A stretch of DNA of 64,000 bases from Bacillus_P idriensis_A (GCF_050483325.1 NZ_JBCMYF010000004.1:62001-126000); one strand, 5' to 3'. Shown: positions 8,734-16,708, counted from the first letter of the stretch. Made by a program: numbers and translations. The notes: a model not told the origin generated them from the letters alone.

Positions 8734-9432
8734 TTAACTTTTTGTTTTGGGTTTCATGTATTTTTGGCGAAATGCCTGCATCGACTTATTTTCATTCAAT
8801 TTCGTCAGTTCATTTTCGGTTAATCGTCCGTTGCCTTTTTGGACGATATAGATGTCTAGCGTTTTTTTGCCCCAAAACTGAAACACTTCTTCAACAGTAT
8901 CGTAATAAAGATCCAGTTCATTCCCCTTTATCGCACCGCCCTTGTCGGCCACTACACCAAATCCGTAACCTGGAATAAACAGAATGGTCCCTACCGGAAA
9001 CACACTTAAATCAGCTGCTATGGTTGAATACAAATCTCTTTTCACTTTCACTCCGGAATACGTAATGCCATATTCGGGATGTTCAGGTTTTTTGCCTGTT
9101 GATTCATAGCCTGCTGTATATCCTGTTGCTGTTACTTCCTGCTTAGGGTATTGAGACCAGTCAATTTCATTTTCAAGCGATAGTTGATCTATCGAGCTTC
9201 CGCTTGAAGAAATCGCGGCTGCGACCGTCTTTTCACTGTGCAGAGATTTAGGGATGAGTCCGGTCAGTTTATAAGGATGCCCTTCACTTTCCAATATGCC
9301 CTTGCTCCACCCATTAAAAACAGGCAGATCCTTTGCCTCTGCACCTGAAAAAGCTTTTAAAGTGGTACCGAGCGCCACTAGCAATAATAGTGTCATTAGT
9401 AGACGCCTTGACCAGGTTTTCGTCCTATCCAT
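8734..9432 (-). CDS. yuiC: YuiC, 3D-domain secreted or anchored protein
   Basis: The 232-residue product has an N-terminal hydrophobic segment (about residues 8-28) and a C-terminal 3D domain. Conserved pieces are VTATGYTAGYESTGKKP, FPVGTILFIPGYGFGVVADKGGAIKGN and the aspartate-containing LDLYYDT. The fold is that of the MltA-like lytic transglycosylases and Sps proteins, so cleavage of cell-wall glycan is likely. GAGAGGAGTG lies 12 bases before ATG 9432, a slightly long spacing. The homologue in B. subtilis is YuiC. Confidence 0.87.
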   Translation of the reverse strand: MDRTKTWSRRLLMTLLLLVALGTTLKAFSGAEAKDLPVFNGWSKGILESEGHPYKLTGLIPKSLHSEKTVAAAISSSGSSIDQLSLENEIDWSQYPKQEVTATGYTAGYESTGKKPEHPEYGITYSGVKVKRDLYSTIAADLSVFPVGTILFIPGYGFGVVADKGGAIKGNELDLYYDTVEEVFQFWGKKTLDIYIVQKGNGRLTENELTKLNENKSMQAFRQKYMKPKTKS

Positions 9433-9537
9433 TTACGATGTGTTCACTCCTCTCACATCCATAATCGTCTCCAAATGAGAAACGAAATATTCAAGATAGG
9501 AACGAATCCATATATTACAAGTTTTCTTTTATCAAAA

Positions 9538-9563
9538 ATAAAAAGACCTGCACACGATGTACA
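9538..9563 (-). terminator. Terminator after yuiB
   Basis: On the minus strand an imperfect GATCTG.../...CAGGTC stem is followed by TTTTTATTTTT. Confidence 0.7.
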
Positions 9564-9572
9564 GATCACATT

Positions 9573-9890
9573 TTAAAACATTTGATATCCTCTTTTGCGG
9601 AGCATGTTAATCACAATTCCAGATACAACTGCTCCGATAAAACCGCACACAAGAATTAGAATATCTGCTAAAGCCAAAGACAGAATACGCTCTCCAAGGG
9701 ATGAAAAAGAGGATCCAGGTGAGATGAAATACTCTGTGAATCTCACATTATCTACAATCAATATACAGACAATCGGATAGATAATAGCCATGATCCAAGA
9801 CATGCGAAGCAGCATATTAAGCAAGAAACCGATTCCAAAAAATAAAACAAAGAATAAAAGCATCGAAATCATCAATACAGGTAAAAACAA
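9573..9890 (-). CDS. yuiB: YuiB, small membrane protein
   Basis: The 105-residue product is very hydrophobic, with three to four membrane segments, and ends in a basic tail (MLRKRGYQMF). Length and sequence agree with B. subtilis YuiB, which has no known function. The start is TTG 9890 behind GGAGG at seven bases. It follows yuiA on the same strand. Confidence 0.83.
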   Translation of the reverse strand: MFLPVLMISMLLFFVLFFGIGFLLNMLLRMSWIMAIIYPIVCILIVDNVRFTEYFISPGSSFSSLGERILSLALADILILVCGFIGAVVSGIVINMLRKRGYQMF

Positions 9891-9965
9891 GTTATCGCCT
9901 CCAGTACACCTATTTAAGTGTACTGAACAAGCGATATTCAGTCAATCGGAAAAACATTGAACGTT

Positions 9966-10094
9966 TTATGAAGACTTCTTTCCAGTTCCGTTGCAGCAAT
10001 CGCACGTCTCTGAACCGCCAAGAAGCAATTGAAAATAACCTTTACCTGAACAATATGGACATTCTTTCTTATCGATAGCAGATGTATTCATCAT
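9966..10094 (-). CDS. yuiA: YuiA, small double CxxC zinc-ribbon-like protein
   Basis: A 42-residue protein starts at ATG 10094 (or 10091) with GGGGAG just upstream. It has two DnaJ-like knuckles, CPYCSGKGY (residues 12-20) and CDCCNGTGK (31-39), whose four CxxC cysteines could bind one zinc ion. Position next to yuiB and length match B. subtilis YuiA. Function is unknown. Confidence 0.85.
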   Translation of the reverse strand: MMNTSAIDKKECPYCSGKGYFQLLLGGSETCDCCNGTGKKSS

Positions 10095-10254
10095 CTATTC
10101 TCCCCTTTGTCAAGTATCTCTTTTTAGATATTGAAAATACTATAACAGGTTCTTTGTAAAGGATAAAGGGAGAAAATCTCACGGGATTCCTGATGTAAGC
10201 GAATACATCAAGCTCATCCTTCTTTTCTCTCAATTTTTCTTATTATTTTGAAAA

Positions 10255-10737
10255 TTATAAAAATATACGATATGACGTGTATCCAAACTGATTTCCAGGG
10301 TTCAGACCTTCAATTTTATAAAGCATTTTCTCAAATGCTTCTTCTGCAAATGACTGAAGCAGAAGCGATGCATTCTCGTCCTCCTTAAGTATTTGCGGCG
10401 GAAAAAATGCTGCTTCAAACAGTTCATCTTCCTGTACAATAACGGCAGAAGAATTCGCCTTCAATTTAAAAATAACCATATTATCACTGATCGTATTTTG
10501 AATGACACCTGACCGAATGGCGATCACGCCCTGTACTTCTGCAGCAATTCCCGTTTCCTCAAGGATCTCCCTCACAATTGCTTCATCAAGCGTTTCCCCC
10601 TCATTCACAAAACCTGCAGGAAAAGACCACTTCCCTTTCAATCCGCCGTATTTCTTTTTTACGACAAGCCAGTCCCCGTTTTCGTTCTCTACTACACCTG
10701 AAACAGCAATCCATACATTCCCCCGTTTATTTGCCAT
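10255..10737 (-). CDS. NUDIX hydrolase
   Basis: The 160-residue protein contains a complete NUDIX box, GFVNEGETLDEAIVREILEE followed by TGI (about residues 42-64), with the REXXEE metal-binding residues. It begins MANKRGNVWIAVSGVV and ATG 10737 is preceded by GGGGGAG. Such enzymes hydrolyse nucleoside diphosphates linked to another group; the substrate cannot be inferred here. It stands alone upstream of a repeat-filled region. Confidence 0.88.
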   Translation of the reverse strand: MANKRGNVWIAVSGVVENENGDWLVVKKKYGGLKGKWSFPAGFVNEGETLDEAIVREILEETGIAAEVQGVIAIRSGVIQNTISDNMVIFKLKANSSAVIVQEDELFEAAFFPPQILKEDENASLLLQSFAEEAFEKMLYKIEGLNPGNQFGYTSYRIFL

Positions 10738-10787
10738 ACAAATCTCCCCCTTTTAACTTTTTATATCTTACTCCATTTTTTAACAAT

Positions 10788-10860
10788 AAAAGCGCAACCT
10801 CCCTTTTAGCGCAGGCATGACAGGTAAAGATCCGACGGGAAAGTCCTGATCCCGCTTTTT
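10788..10860 (+). repeat. Short copy of a dispersed intergenic element
   Basis: The segment starts AAAAGCGCAACC and contains TTTAGCGCAGGCATGACAG followed by GATCCGAC. These pieces recur, with the same order, at 30.94, 33.28, 54.91 and (inverted) 47.34 kb. This copy is truncated to about 70 bases. Confidence 0.7.
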
Positions 10861-10926
10861 TATGTGAAAAACAGGTGTTTAGGAATCTGGATGGTGAAAG
10901 ATGATCGCTGCTCTGAAGCGGGAAAA

Positions 10927-11160
10927 GGGAGATATTTTCATTTTTGAGAGGCATCCTTGCATTCTTTCCCTCCAATACTATGTTTCGGTTTTGCGGGGTA
11001 CGAATCCTGCACTTCCTTACCCTCCCAAACTGTTAGTCAGTTTTGCAGGGGACGATTCGAGCGCTTGATTACCCTCATATTGTAATTCGGTTTTGCAAGG
11101 TACGATTTACTCAATTCCCCACCCTCTAATACCTATACTTGGTTTTGCAGGGCGTTCCAA
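10927..11160 (+). repeat. Degenerate tandem array, about 52-bp period
   Basis: GGTTTTGC-like cores start at 10987, 11039, 11089 and 11141, giving periods of 52, 50 and 52. Each is preceded by a CCCTCC- or CCCTC-containing segment and followed by a GTACGA-like segment. The left flank (GGGAGATATTTTCATTTTT onward) recurs at 34.8 kb. No open frame with a ribosome binding site runs through it. It fills most of the 500-base gap between the NUDIX gene and yumB. Confidence 0.75.
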
Positions 11161-11198
11161 AATGCCATAAAGCATAACGCATATAAATTCTGACACTA

Positions 11199-11233
11199 AA
11201 AAAAGACAAAAGCACAAGGCTTCTGTCTTTTAT
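11199..11233 (-). terminator. Terminator after yumB
   Basis: The minus strand reads AAAAGACAGAAGC...GCTTTTGTCTTTTTTT, a stem with two mismatches and a good T run. Confidence 0.85.
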
Positions 11234-11246
11234 TTTACTCTACTTC

Positions 11247-12461
11247 TTAGAAAAATTTGAATTTACCTTTTTTAACGACTAATCCAGCTCCGCCAACCAT
11301 TAGAAGAGCACGATTATCAATCATTTTCTTCATGAATGAAGCTTTTGTTCCCATTACTTTCTTGCCAAATACCATACCTACAGCATCATCTTCGCCAAGT
11401 GAAGCAACTGTACCTTTGATGTCTGGCTTGAATTCTTCCATTTCACCTTGGTCGCGAACGGCAACTGCAATGTTTTTAGCAGCTGTAATACCTTGCTGCA
11501 TCGCAATTTGAGCCGTTGGAGGATATGGACGGTTGATTTCTTCGTTGATTACTAGAGAACAGTCGCCAATGATGAAAACATCTTCATGGTGAGGAGCTCT
11601 TAGGTACGAATCAACTTTTACACGTCCGCGCATATTTTCAAAGCCAGCTTCTTCAACGATGCTGTTTCCGCGCACACCTGCTGCCCATACAACAGTATCA
11701 GCTTTGATTTCTTCCATTACGTCGTCTTTTGCAACAATAATGCCATCTTCTACACATTCTTTAATCGCCGTTCCGATCTTGAATTCTACACCTTTACGCT
11801 CTAAATGGTTAACAGCGTATTCTACAAGCTCTGGATCAAATCCAGGAAGAGCTGTTGGAGCAGCTTCTACACAGATAATGCGTACTTTCTTATGATCAAT
11901 ATCGTACTCGCGGCAAAGCTCAGGAACGCGGTTAGCAAGTTCTCCAAGGAACTCGATTCCAGTGAAGCCAGCCCCGCCCACAACGATAGCAAGACGCTGG
12001 TCGCGTTTTACTTCTTCTGTGTTGTAAGTAGCAAATTGATATTCGATATGCTCGCGCAATTGACGCGCAGCATTGATGTTCGTAATACCGAAAGCGTACT
12101 CTTTCAAGCCTTTGATTCCAAATGTTTCTGGATGAGATCCAAGAGAAATCACAAGGTAGTCATACTCAAGCTCGCCATTTGCAAGAACGATTTTCTTTTC
12201 ATCTTTGTTAATCGAAACAACTGTTTCTTTCACAAATTTCACACGGCTGTTGTCAATAACATCTTTTACTTGGTATCTTGCTTTATCATGATGCAAAGTA
12301 CCAGCTGATGCCTCATGCAGCCATGTTGTTTCATAGTGATAATCATTTTTGTTAACCAATGTAAGATCTGCTTCGTTCACACCGATCATTTTTTGAAGAC
12401 GTGTAACTGCCATTAATCCGCCGTAACCTGCACCTAAAACTACTATTTTGGGCTTTCTCAA
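11247..12461 (-). CDS. yumB: Type II NADH dehydrogenase (NDH-2), YumB
   Basis: A 404-residue FAD protein that passes electrons from NADH to menaquinone at the membrane without pumping protons. The FAD-binding GAGYGG motif lies near residue 10, the NADH-binding GGAGFTGIE near residue 165, and FIIGDC near residue 310. The C-terminal third includes AQIAMQQG and ends in a basic-aromatic tail. TTG 12461 is chosen because translation from there aligns with the B. subtilis YumB start; an in-frame GTG lies at 12470, and AAGGTGG lies upstream of both. A Rex-like site is found 110 bases upstream. Confidence 0.93.
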   Translation of the reverse strand: MRKPKIVVLGAGYGGLMAVTRLQKMIGVNEADLTLVNKNDYHYETTWLHEASAGTLHHDKARYQVKDVIDNSRVKFVKETVVSINKDEKKIVLANGELEYDYLVISLGSHPETFGIKGLKEYAFGITNINAARQLREHIEYQFATYNTEEVKRDQRLAIVVGGAGFTGIEFLGELANRVPELCREYDIDHKKVRIICVEAAPTALPGFDPELVEYAVNHLERKGVEFKIGTAIKECVEDGIIVAKDDVMEEIKADTVVWAAGVRGNSIVEEAGFENMRGRVKVDSYLRAPHHEDVFIIGDCSLVINEEINRPYPPTAQIAMQQGITAAKNIAVAVRDQGEMEEFKPDIKGTVASLGEDDAVGMVFGKKVMGTKASFMKKMIDNRALLMVGGAGLVVKKGKFKFF

Positions 12462-12572
12462 CCGAATCACATCCACCTTTTTTTCTGAATTTGTTGTAAA
12501 GAATGAAATAAATTCTATACTGATTATCTTCCGCTGCTTCACAACATTTTATTTTGTTTTGCCTAAAAAAGT

Positions 12573-12590
12573 ATGTGAAAATGTTCACTT
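12573..12590. promoter_or_regulatory. Candidate Rex operator upstream of yumB
   Basis: The palindrome ATGTGAAAATGTTCACTT matches about 14 of 18 positions of the Bacillus Rex consensus (TTGTGAA, four A/T, TTCACAA). It lies about 110 bases before the yumB start, downstream of a possible minus-strand -35 (TTGAAA). Rex represses NADH-dehydrogenase and fermentation genes at low NADH in Bacillus. The 300 bases between here and yumC hold no other gene. Confidence 0.5.
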
Positions 12591-12796
12591 AACTTTTCAA
12601 AATAATACCTTAAACTTCGTAAGTAGTAACATAGAATATAAATAATGCCTATATTACATAATAGCATCTGCGATTTATTTTTCAAGACCAAAATGAAGGA
12701 TTACAAACGTTAAGAATTTTACAAAAATAAAAACATTCTCTATAATAATCATATTCTTATACAAGGCACATCTCTTTAATCAATCACCAGGTGAAA

Positions 12797-12824
12797 TTGT
12801 TAAAGAGGTATGATATGTTATAAT
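12797..12824 (+). promoter_or_regulatory. Sigma-A promoter of yumC with extended -10
   Basis: TTGTTA (12797-12802) and TATAAT (12819-12824) are 16 bases apart, with TG one base before the -10 box. The expected start of transcription is near 12831. Confidence 0.75.
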
Positions 12825-12839
12825 TAAGAATTATTATCA
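12825..12839 (+). promoter_or_regulatory. Candidate Fur box at the yumC transcription start
   Basis: TAAGAATTATTATCA agrees with the 7-1-7 Fur consensus TGATAATNATTATCA at 12 of 14 informative positions. It lies directly after the -10 box, where bound repressor would block initiation. Inference only. Confidence 0.45.
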
Positions 12840-12860
12840 ATTACAAGCGAGGGGATATTT

Positions 12861-13856
12861 GTGAAGGAAGACACAAAAGTATACGACATAACAATTATTG
12901 GCGGCGGACCTGTTGGTTTGTTCACAGCTTTTTACGGCGGCATGCGTCAGGCTTCAGTTAAAATTATCGAAAGCTTGCCTCAGCTGGGCGGACAGCTTTC
13001 TGCCTTATATCCTGAAAAATACATATATGATGTTGCAGGATTTCCTAAAGTGCGCGCACAGGAACTAGTTAACAATCTAAAAGAACAAATGGCTAAATTC
13101 GAGCCGACTGTCTGCTTAGAGCAAGCGGTAGATACAGTTGAAAAACAAGCTGACGGCGTCTTCAAATTAACAACAGATCAGGAAATCCATTATTCTAAAA
13201 CGATTATTATCACTGCAGGAAATGGAGCGTTCCAGCCCCGTAAAATTGAACTTGAAGAAGCTGCTTCATTTGAAAAAGCAAACCTTCATTACTTCATTGA
13301 TGATTTAAATCAGTTTGCCGGTCAGAGAGTTCTTATTTGCGGCGGGGGAGATTCTGCCGTTGACTGGGCGCTTATGCTTGAACCTATTGCCGAAAAAGTA
13401 ACACTTGTGCACAGACGAGATAAGTTCCGTGCTCATGAGCATAGTGTTGAAAACTTAAATAACTCAAAAGTTCAAGTTCTTACACCATTTGTACCGAAAG
13501 AATTAACAGGAACAGAAAATATTGAGCAAGTTGTATTAGAAGAAGTGAAAGGCGATCGCAAAGAAGTCATTGATGTGGATTCTGTCATCGTGAACTTTGG
13601 ATTCGTCTCATCTCTTGGCCCAATCAAGAACTGGGGTCTTGAAATTGAGAAAAATTCGATTGTCGTTAACAGCAAAATGGAAACAAACGTTGAAGGCATA
13701 TATGCTGCAGGAGACATTTGTACGTATGAAGGAAAAGTAAAACTGATCGCAAGCGGATTTGGAGAAGCTCCAACAGCGGTTAACAACGCTAAAGCTTATA
13801 TGGATCCAAAAGCAAGAGTTCAGCCGCTTCACAGCACAAGTTTGTTTGAAAAATAA
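12861..13856 (+). CDS. yumC: Ferredoxin/flavodoxin-NADP+ reductase, thioredoxin-reductase-like
   Basis: The 331-residue flavoprotein is nearly identical in pattern to B. subtilis YumC. It has FAD-binding GGGPVGLFTAFYGGMR near residue 14, the NADPH-binding ICGGGDSAVDWA near residue 158, and YAAGDICTYEGKVKL. It lacks the CxxC of thioredoxin reductase, as expected of FNR type 2. It reduces ferredoxin or flavodoxin with NADPH. GTG 12861 follows GAGGGGA. It is divergent from yumB. Confidence 0.94.
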   Translation: MKEDTKVYDITIIGGGPVGLFTAFYGGMRQASVKIIESLPQLGGQLSALYPEKYIYDVAGFPKVRAQELVNNLKEQMAKFEPTVCLEQAVDTVEKQADGVFKLTTDQEIHYSKTIIITAGNGAFQPRKIELEEAASFEKANLHYFIDDLNQFAGQRVLICGGGDSAVDWALMLEPIAEKVTLVHRRDKFRAHEHSVENLNNSKVQVLTPFVPKELTGTENIEQVVLEEVKGDRKEVIDVDSVIVNFGFVSSLGPIKNWGLEIEKNSIVVNSKMETNVEGIYAAGDICTYEGKVKLIASGFGEAPTAVNNAKAYMDPKARVQPLHSTSLFEK

Positions 13857-13875
13857 AGAGATGATTCTCCTGAAC

Positions 13876-13909
13876 AAAAGAGGAAAAGCGGTCTGCTTTT
13901 CCTCTTTTT
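13876..13909. terminator. Bidirectional terminator after yumC
   Basis: AAAAGAGGAAAAGC (13876-13889) pairs perfectly with GCTTTTCCTCTTTT (13895-13908). It can serve yumC and the converging repeat-protein gene. Confidence 0.92.
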
Positions 13910-13918
13910 GATGCCCTT

Positions 13919-14620
13919 TTAACTCTGCCAGTAATTACTGTAAGGGTTATAATACACCGGCTGATTCCATTGCTGATATCTCTGTCCGCCAAACGGCATG
14001 CCGCTTTGATCAATGCTTCCCGGCATTTGGCCAAACGGACTTCCCTGGCCGGACTGCATGCCTCCTCCTTGATCCATTCCAGGCATTTGGCCAAATGGAT
14101 TTCCCTGGCCGGACTGCATGCCTCCTCCTTGATCCACTCCAGGCATTTGGCCAAACGGACTTCCCTGGCCGGACTGCATGCTTCCTCCTTGATCCATTCC
14201 AGGCATTTGGCCAAATGGACTTTCCTGGCCGGACTGCATGCCTCCTTCTTGATCCATTCCAGGCATTTGCGGAGTTTCCGGCTGCTCCTGCTCCTCTTCT
14301 TGCGGCTGCTCCTGCTCCTCTTCTTCAGTTTGTCCTTCCTCTTCTTGAGGAGCCTCTTCTTCTTCCATTTTTGGGGGTTTAGGCAGCACTTCTACGGATT
14401 TGATATTATTCACATTCACCTGACTTGTGGTAAGTGCGGGAAAAGACAAGATAAATACCGCTCCTGAAGGTTTATCTAAGTAGAATACAAATGCCTCTTT
14501 TTCCGTACCGTTTGTAAAGGTCAATTTCACCCATTTATACAAGCCCTCATTTAATTCATCTGTTGATGACAGACGAAATTGATTATACATCTGATATGGA
14601 TATGGATAGTAATTCATCAT
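13919..14620 (-). CDS. Tandem-repeat, Gln/Gly/Met/Pro-rich protein, possibly spore-coat-related
   Basis: The 233-residue product has three parts: a tyrosine- and proline-rich start followed by a compact beta-rich region (residues 1-80), an acidic Glu/Gln/Pro stretch (84-118), and four near-identical 20-residue repeats (119-199) of the form MPGMDQGGGMQSGQGSPFGQ. It ends in another Tyr/Gln/Asn-rich tail. ATG 14620 follows GGGAGC. There is no signal peptide. Composition resembles Bacillus spore-coat and exosporium proteins, but the family is not recognised and this role is a guess. Confidence 0.75.
   Translation of the reverse strand: MMNYYPYPYQMYNQFRLSSTDELNEGLYKWVKLTFTNGTEKEAFVFYLDKPSGAVFILSFPALTTSQVNVNNIKSVEVLPKPPKMEEEEAPQEEEGQTEEEEQEQPQEEEQEQPETPQMPGMDQEGGMQSGQESPFGQMPGMDQGGSMQSGQGSPFGQMPGVDQGGGMQSGQGNPFGQMPGMDQGGGMQSGQGSPFGQMPGSIDQSGMPFGGQRYQQWNQPVYYNPYSNYWQS
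14034..14274 (-). repeat. 60-bp tandem repeat inside the repeat-protein gene
   Basis: Four direct repeats of 60 bases (20 codons) differ from each other at only a few positions. Recent unit duplication or copy-number variation between strains is likely. Confidence 0.88.
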
Positions 14621-14741
14621 TCAAGCTCCCTTCTCTATTCACACATCAATACTATATGCCCGGTATTTGTCCTTTGTTTTGATGGAAAATGTAACCTTTT
14701 ATTCTTTCTTAACGACTATGCTCTTCAAAGGGGGAAAAGAG

Positions 14742-15260
14742 ATGAAATGGAAAATCATTCTTTGCATGTTGATGATTTCAGGCATTTTTTTGGTAAATGA
14801 AGAAAAAGGGTATGCTTGCTCTTGTGCACAGCCGCCGTCTGTTCAATCTGAATTAGAAAACAAAACGGCTGTTTTTTCAGGAAAAGTATTAAAAACAACT
14901 GAAAACAGCAAGAAAAAAGCGTTAATAGAAGTCGATCAAATTTGGAAAGGCCCTTCTCAATCACAGCTAATAATAGAAACAGAAAGAGATTCAGCAGGCT
15001 GCGGTTTTGATTTTATTGAAGGCCAGTCTTACCTTATTTATGCATACGGAGAAAAGAATACCCTTGAGACAGGATTATGTGAGCGAACAGCTTTAGCTGC
15101 AGACGCTTTGGATGACATAAGGGTTCTCGGTGCAGGAAAAGAACCTGAAAAGCAAGTAAATTTAGAGCATCAGCTTGATTTCACTAATTTAGTGCGGGTT
15201 TTCGTTTTTGCTGTGTCTTTCTTCCTTATTTTCATAATAATTTATAAAAGAAAAAAATAA
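14742..15260 (+). CDS. Secreted/anchored TIMP-like (NTR-fold) protein
   Basis: From ATG 14742 (AAAGGGGG upstream) the product is 172 residues. A signal peptide (residues 1-25) ends just before CSCAQPPSVQSE, the Cys-x-Cys start typical of tissue-inhibitor-of-metalloproteinase-like and netrin-like domains. Further cysteines at CGF and LCERTAL fit that fold. A C-terminal membrane helix (about 149-167) is followed by a YKRKK tail, so the domain would be displayed outside the cell. The target is unknown. Confidence 0.75.
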   Translation: MKWKIILCMLMISGIFLVNEEKGYACSCAQPPSVQSELENKTAVFSGKVLKTTENSKKKALIEVDQIWKGPSQSQLIIETERDSAGCGFDFIEGQSYLIYAYGEKNTLETGLCERTALAADALDDIRVLGAGKEPEKQVNLEHQLDFTNLVRVFVFAVSFFLIFIIIYKRKK

Positions 15261-15306
15261 AAAAAGACACTTCACTAGCCTTTCAGGCTAATGAAATGTC
15301 TTTTTC
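15260..15306. terminator. Bidirectional terminator
   Basis: AAAAAGACACTTCACTAGCC pairs with GGCTAATGAAATGTCTTTTT with two mismatches, between the converging TIMP-like gene and yutM. Confidence 0.92.
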
Positions 15307-15314
15307 AGTTATAA

Positions 15315-15677
15315 TCAGCACTCTTCAGGAGTACCCGTATTCGTAGCCGTTCTAAAAGATGAACCGCATCCGCATGACGCAATGGCATTCGGATTATCAA
15401 TCGTGAAGCCTCCGCCCATAAGGGACTCTTTAAAATCAATTTTTGTCCCTTTTAAGATAAGGGAGCTTTCCTTATCAACAAGCACTTTGATGCCATGCAC
15501 TTCAAATTGAGTGTCGTCATCATTAGGTTCTTGTTCAAAACCCATGCCGTACGATAAACCGCTGCAGCCGCCGCCTTTTACGCCAACACGAAGAAAAGAC
15601 TGCTCTTCTTCGTTTTCTTTCATCATATCTTTTATCTGATAAGCTGCCGCTTCAGTAATTATTACAAATTCATTCAT
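15315..15677 (-). CDS. yutM: YutM, A-type iron-sulfur carrier (HesB/IscA/ErpA family)
   Basis: The 120-residue protein has the three conserved cysteines of A-type carriers, one in GGGCSGLSY (near residue 40) and two in ASCGCGSSF near residue 104. It binds an Fe-S cluster and transfers it to target proteins after assembly by Suf. ATG 15677 lies behind AAAGGAGG; an in-frame TTG seven codons upstream overlaps that ribosome binding site and is rejected. The suf operon lies 30 kb away in this window. Confidence 0.93.
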   Translation of the reverse strand: MNEFVIITEAAAYQIKDMMKENEEEQSFLRVGVKGGGCSGLSYGMGFEQEPNDDDTQFEVHGIKVLVDKESSLILKGTKIDFKESLMGGGFTIDNPNAIASCGCGSSFRTATNTGTPEEC

Positions 15678-15761
15678 TTCTTGTTCCTCCTTTGCCAATC
15701 GTCCAAAGGCTATACAGTAAGTATACCCCTTCTAATTGGAACTCTCAAATGAAACACATTT

Positions 15762-16622
15762 CTATTTGTCATAGAAGTAAACACCTGAACAAATAACCTC
15801 TGCTGGACCTGTCATTAAAACATTCCCCTCTTCTGTCCAGTTGATCAGAAGATCTCCTCCAGCAAGGTGGACAGTTGTATCCAGCCCTCTTTTCGTATGC
15901 CCATTTAGAACAGAAGAGACAACGGCTGCACAAGCACCTGTCCCGCATGCTTGAGTAACTCCGGAACCTCTTTCCCACACTCTGAAATGAAGTTCATTTT
16001 CCGCTGCGACTTCCACAAACTCAACATTGATGCCTTCAGGAAAAAGGGGATCCTTCTCAACTCTTGGTCCAAGTGTTAACACTGGTGCTGATTCAATGCT
16101 GTCCACATAAAAAATGAGATGCGGATTGCCCATTGAAACAGCTGTAGCTTGATAGACACTGCCGTCAAATTCAAGCCGTTCGTTTATGACTTTTTCATCT
16201 GAAGTGCCAGCCATAGGAATATCAGCCCGATGAAGCATAGGCTGCCCCATATTGATTGTTACTCTGCTGACTTCGCCATCTTCCACTTCAAGCTTTGCAT
16301 GGACCAGCCCTGAGAGTGTTTCGATTGAAAACTCTTTCTTTTCTATCAGTTTATTCTCAAATGCATATTTCGCAACGCAGCGAAGACCATTTCCGCAATT
16401 TTTCCCTTCTGATCCATCACTGTTGAAAATTCTCATCTTTACTGGCGCTTTCTCAGATGGACAAATCAAGATCATTCCGTCTGAACCGATGCCGGTAAAT
16501 ACATTTGATACTTCCTTTGCAAGCTGAGGAAGCATTGATTCTTCCAATTGTTCTTTAAACATATTTACATATATATAATTGTTTCCGAGTGCATGCATTT
16601 TCGTAAATTGGAATTGTTTCAT
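15762..16622 (-). CDS. dapF: Diaminopimelate epimerase
   Basis: The 286-residue enzyme interconverts LL- and meso-diaminopimelate for lysine and peptidoglycan synthesis. Both catalytic cysteines are in place: Cys76 in NCGNGLRC and Cys226 in ACGTGAC. The N-terminus KMHALGNNYIYV is the usual family start. ATG 16622 follows AGAGGGAG; the frame stays open 19 codons further but without family similarity. It corresponds to B. subtilis yutL. Confidence 0.95.
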   Translation of the reverse strand: MKQFQFTKMHALGNNYIYVNMFKEQLEESMLPQLAKEVSNVFTGIGSDGMILICPSEKAPVKMRIFNSDGSEGKNCGNGLRCVAKYAFENKLIEKKEFSIETLSGLVHAKLEVEDGEVSRVTINMGQPMLHRADIPMAGTSDEKVINERLEFDGSVYQATAVSMGNPHLIFYVDSIESAPVLTLGPRVEKDPLFPEGINVEFVEVAAENELHFRVWERGSGVTQACGTGACAAVVSSVLNGHTKRGLDTTVHLAGGDLLINWTEEGNVLMTGPAEVICSGVYFYDK

Positions 16623-16708
16623 ACTGTTCTCCCTCTTTTTTCTTTTTATAAGTATAAAATGCTGGAAACAGGATAACAATAGAAATATCCCCCGTTTGTT
16701 ATAGATAA

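Noticed and set aside
11805..12308. Long plus-strand open frame opposite yumB
   Set aside because: It is the antisense shadow of a well-conserved gene and has no ribosome binding site.
12462..12542. N-terminal extension of yumB to ATG 12542
   Set aside because: The extra 27 residues are hydrophobic and unrelated to NDH-2 starts, and the ribosome binding site lies inside the extension close to TTG 12461.
13970..14467. Plus-strand frame with leucine- and serine-rich repeats opposite the repeat protein
   Set aside because: The repeats follow from the minus-strand 60-bp repeats, which keep any frame open. The minus-strand frame has the ribosome binding site, terminator and typical composition.
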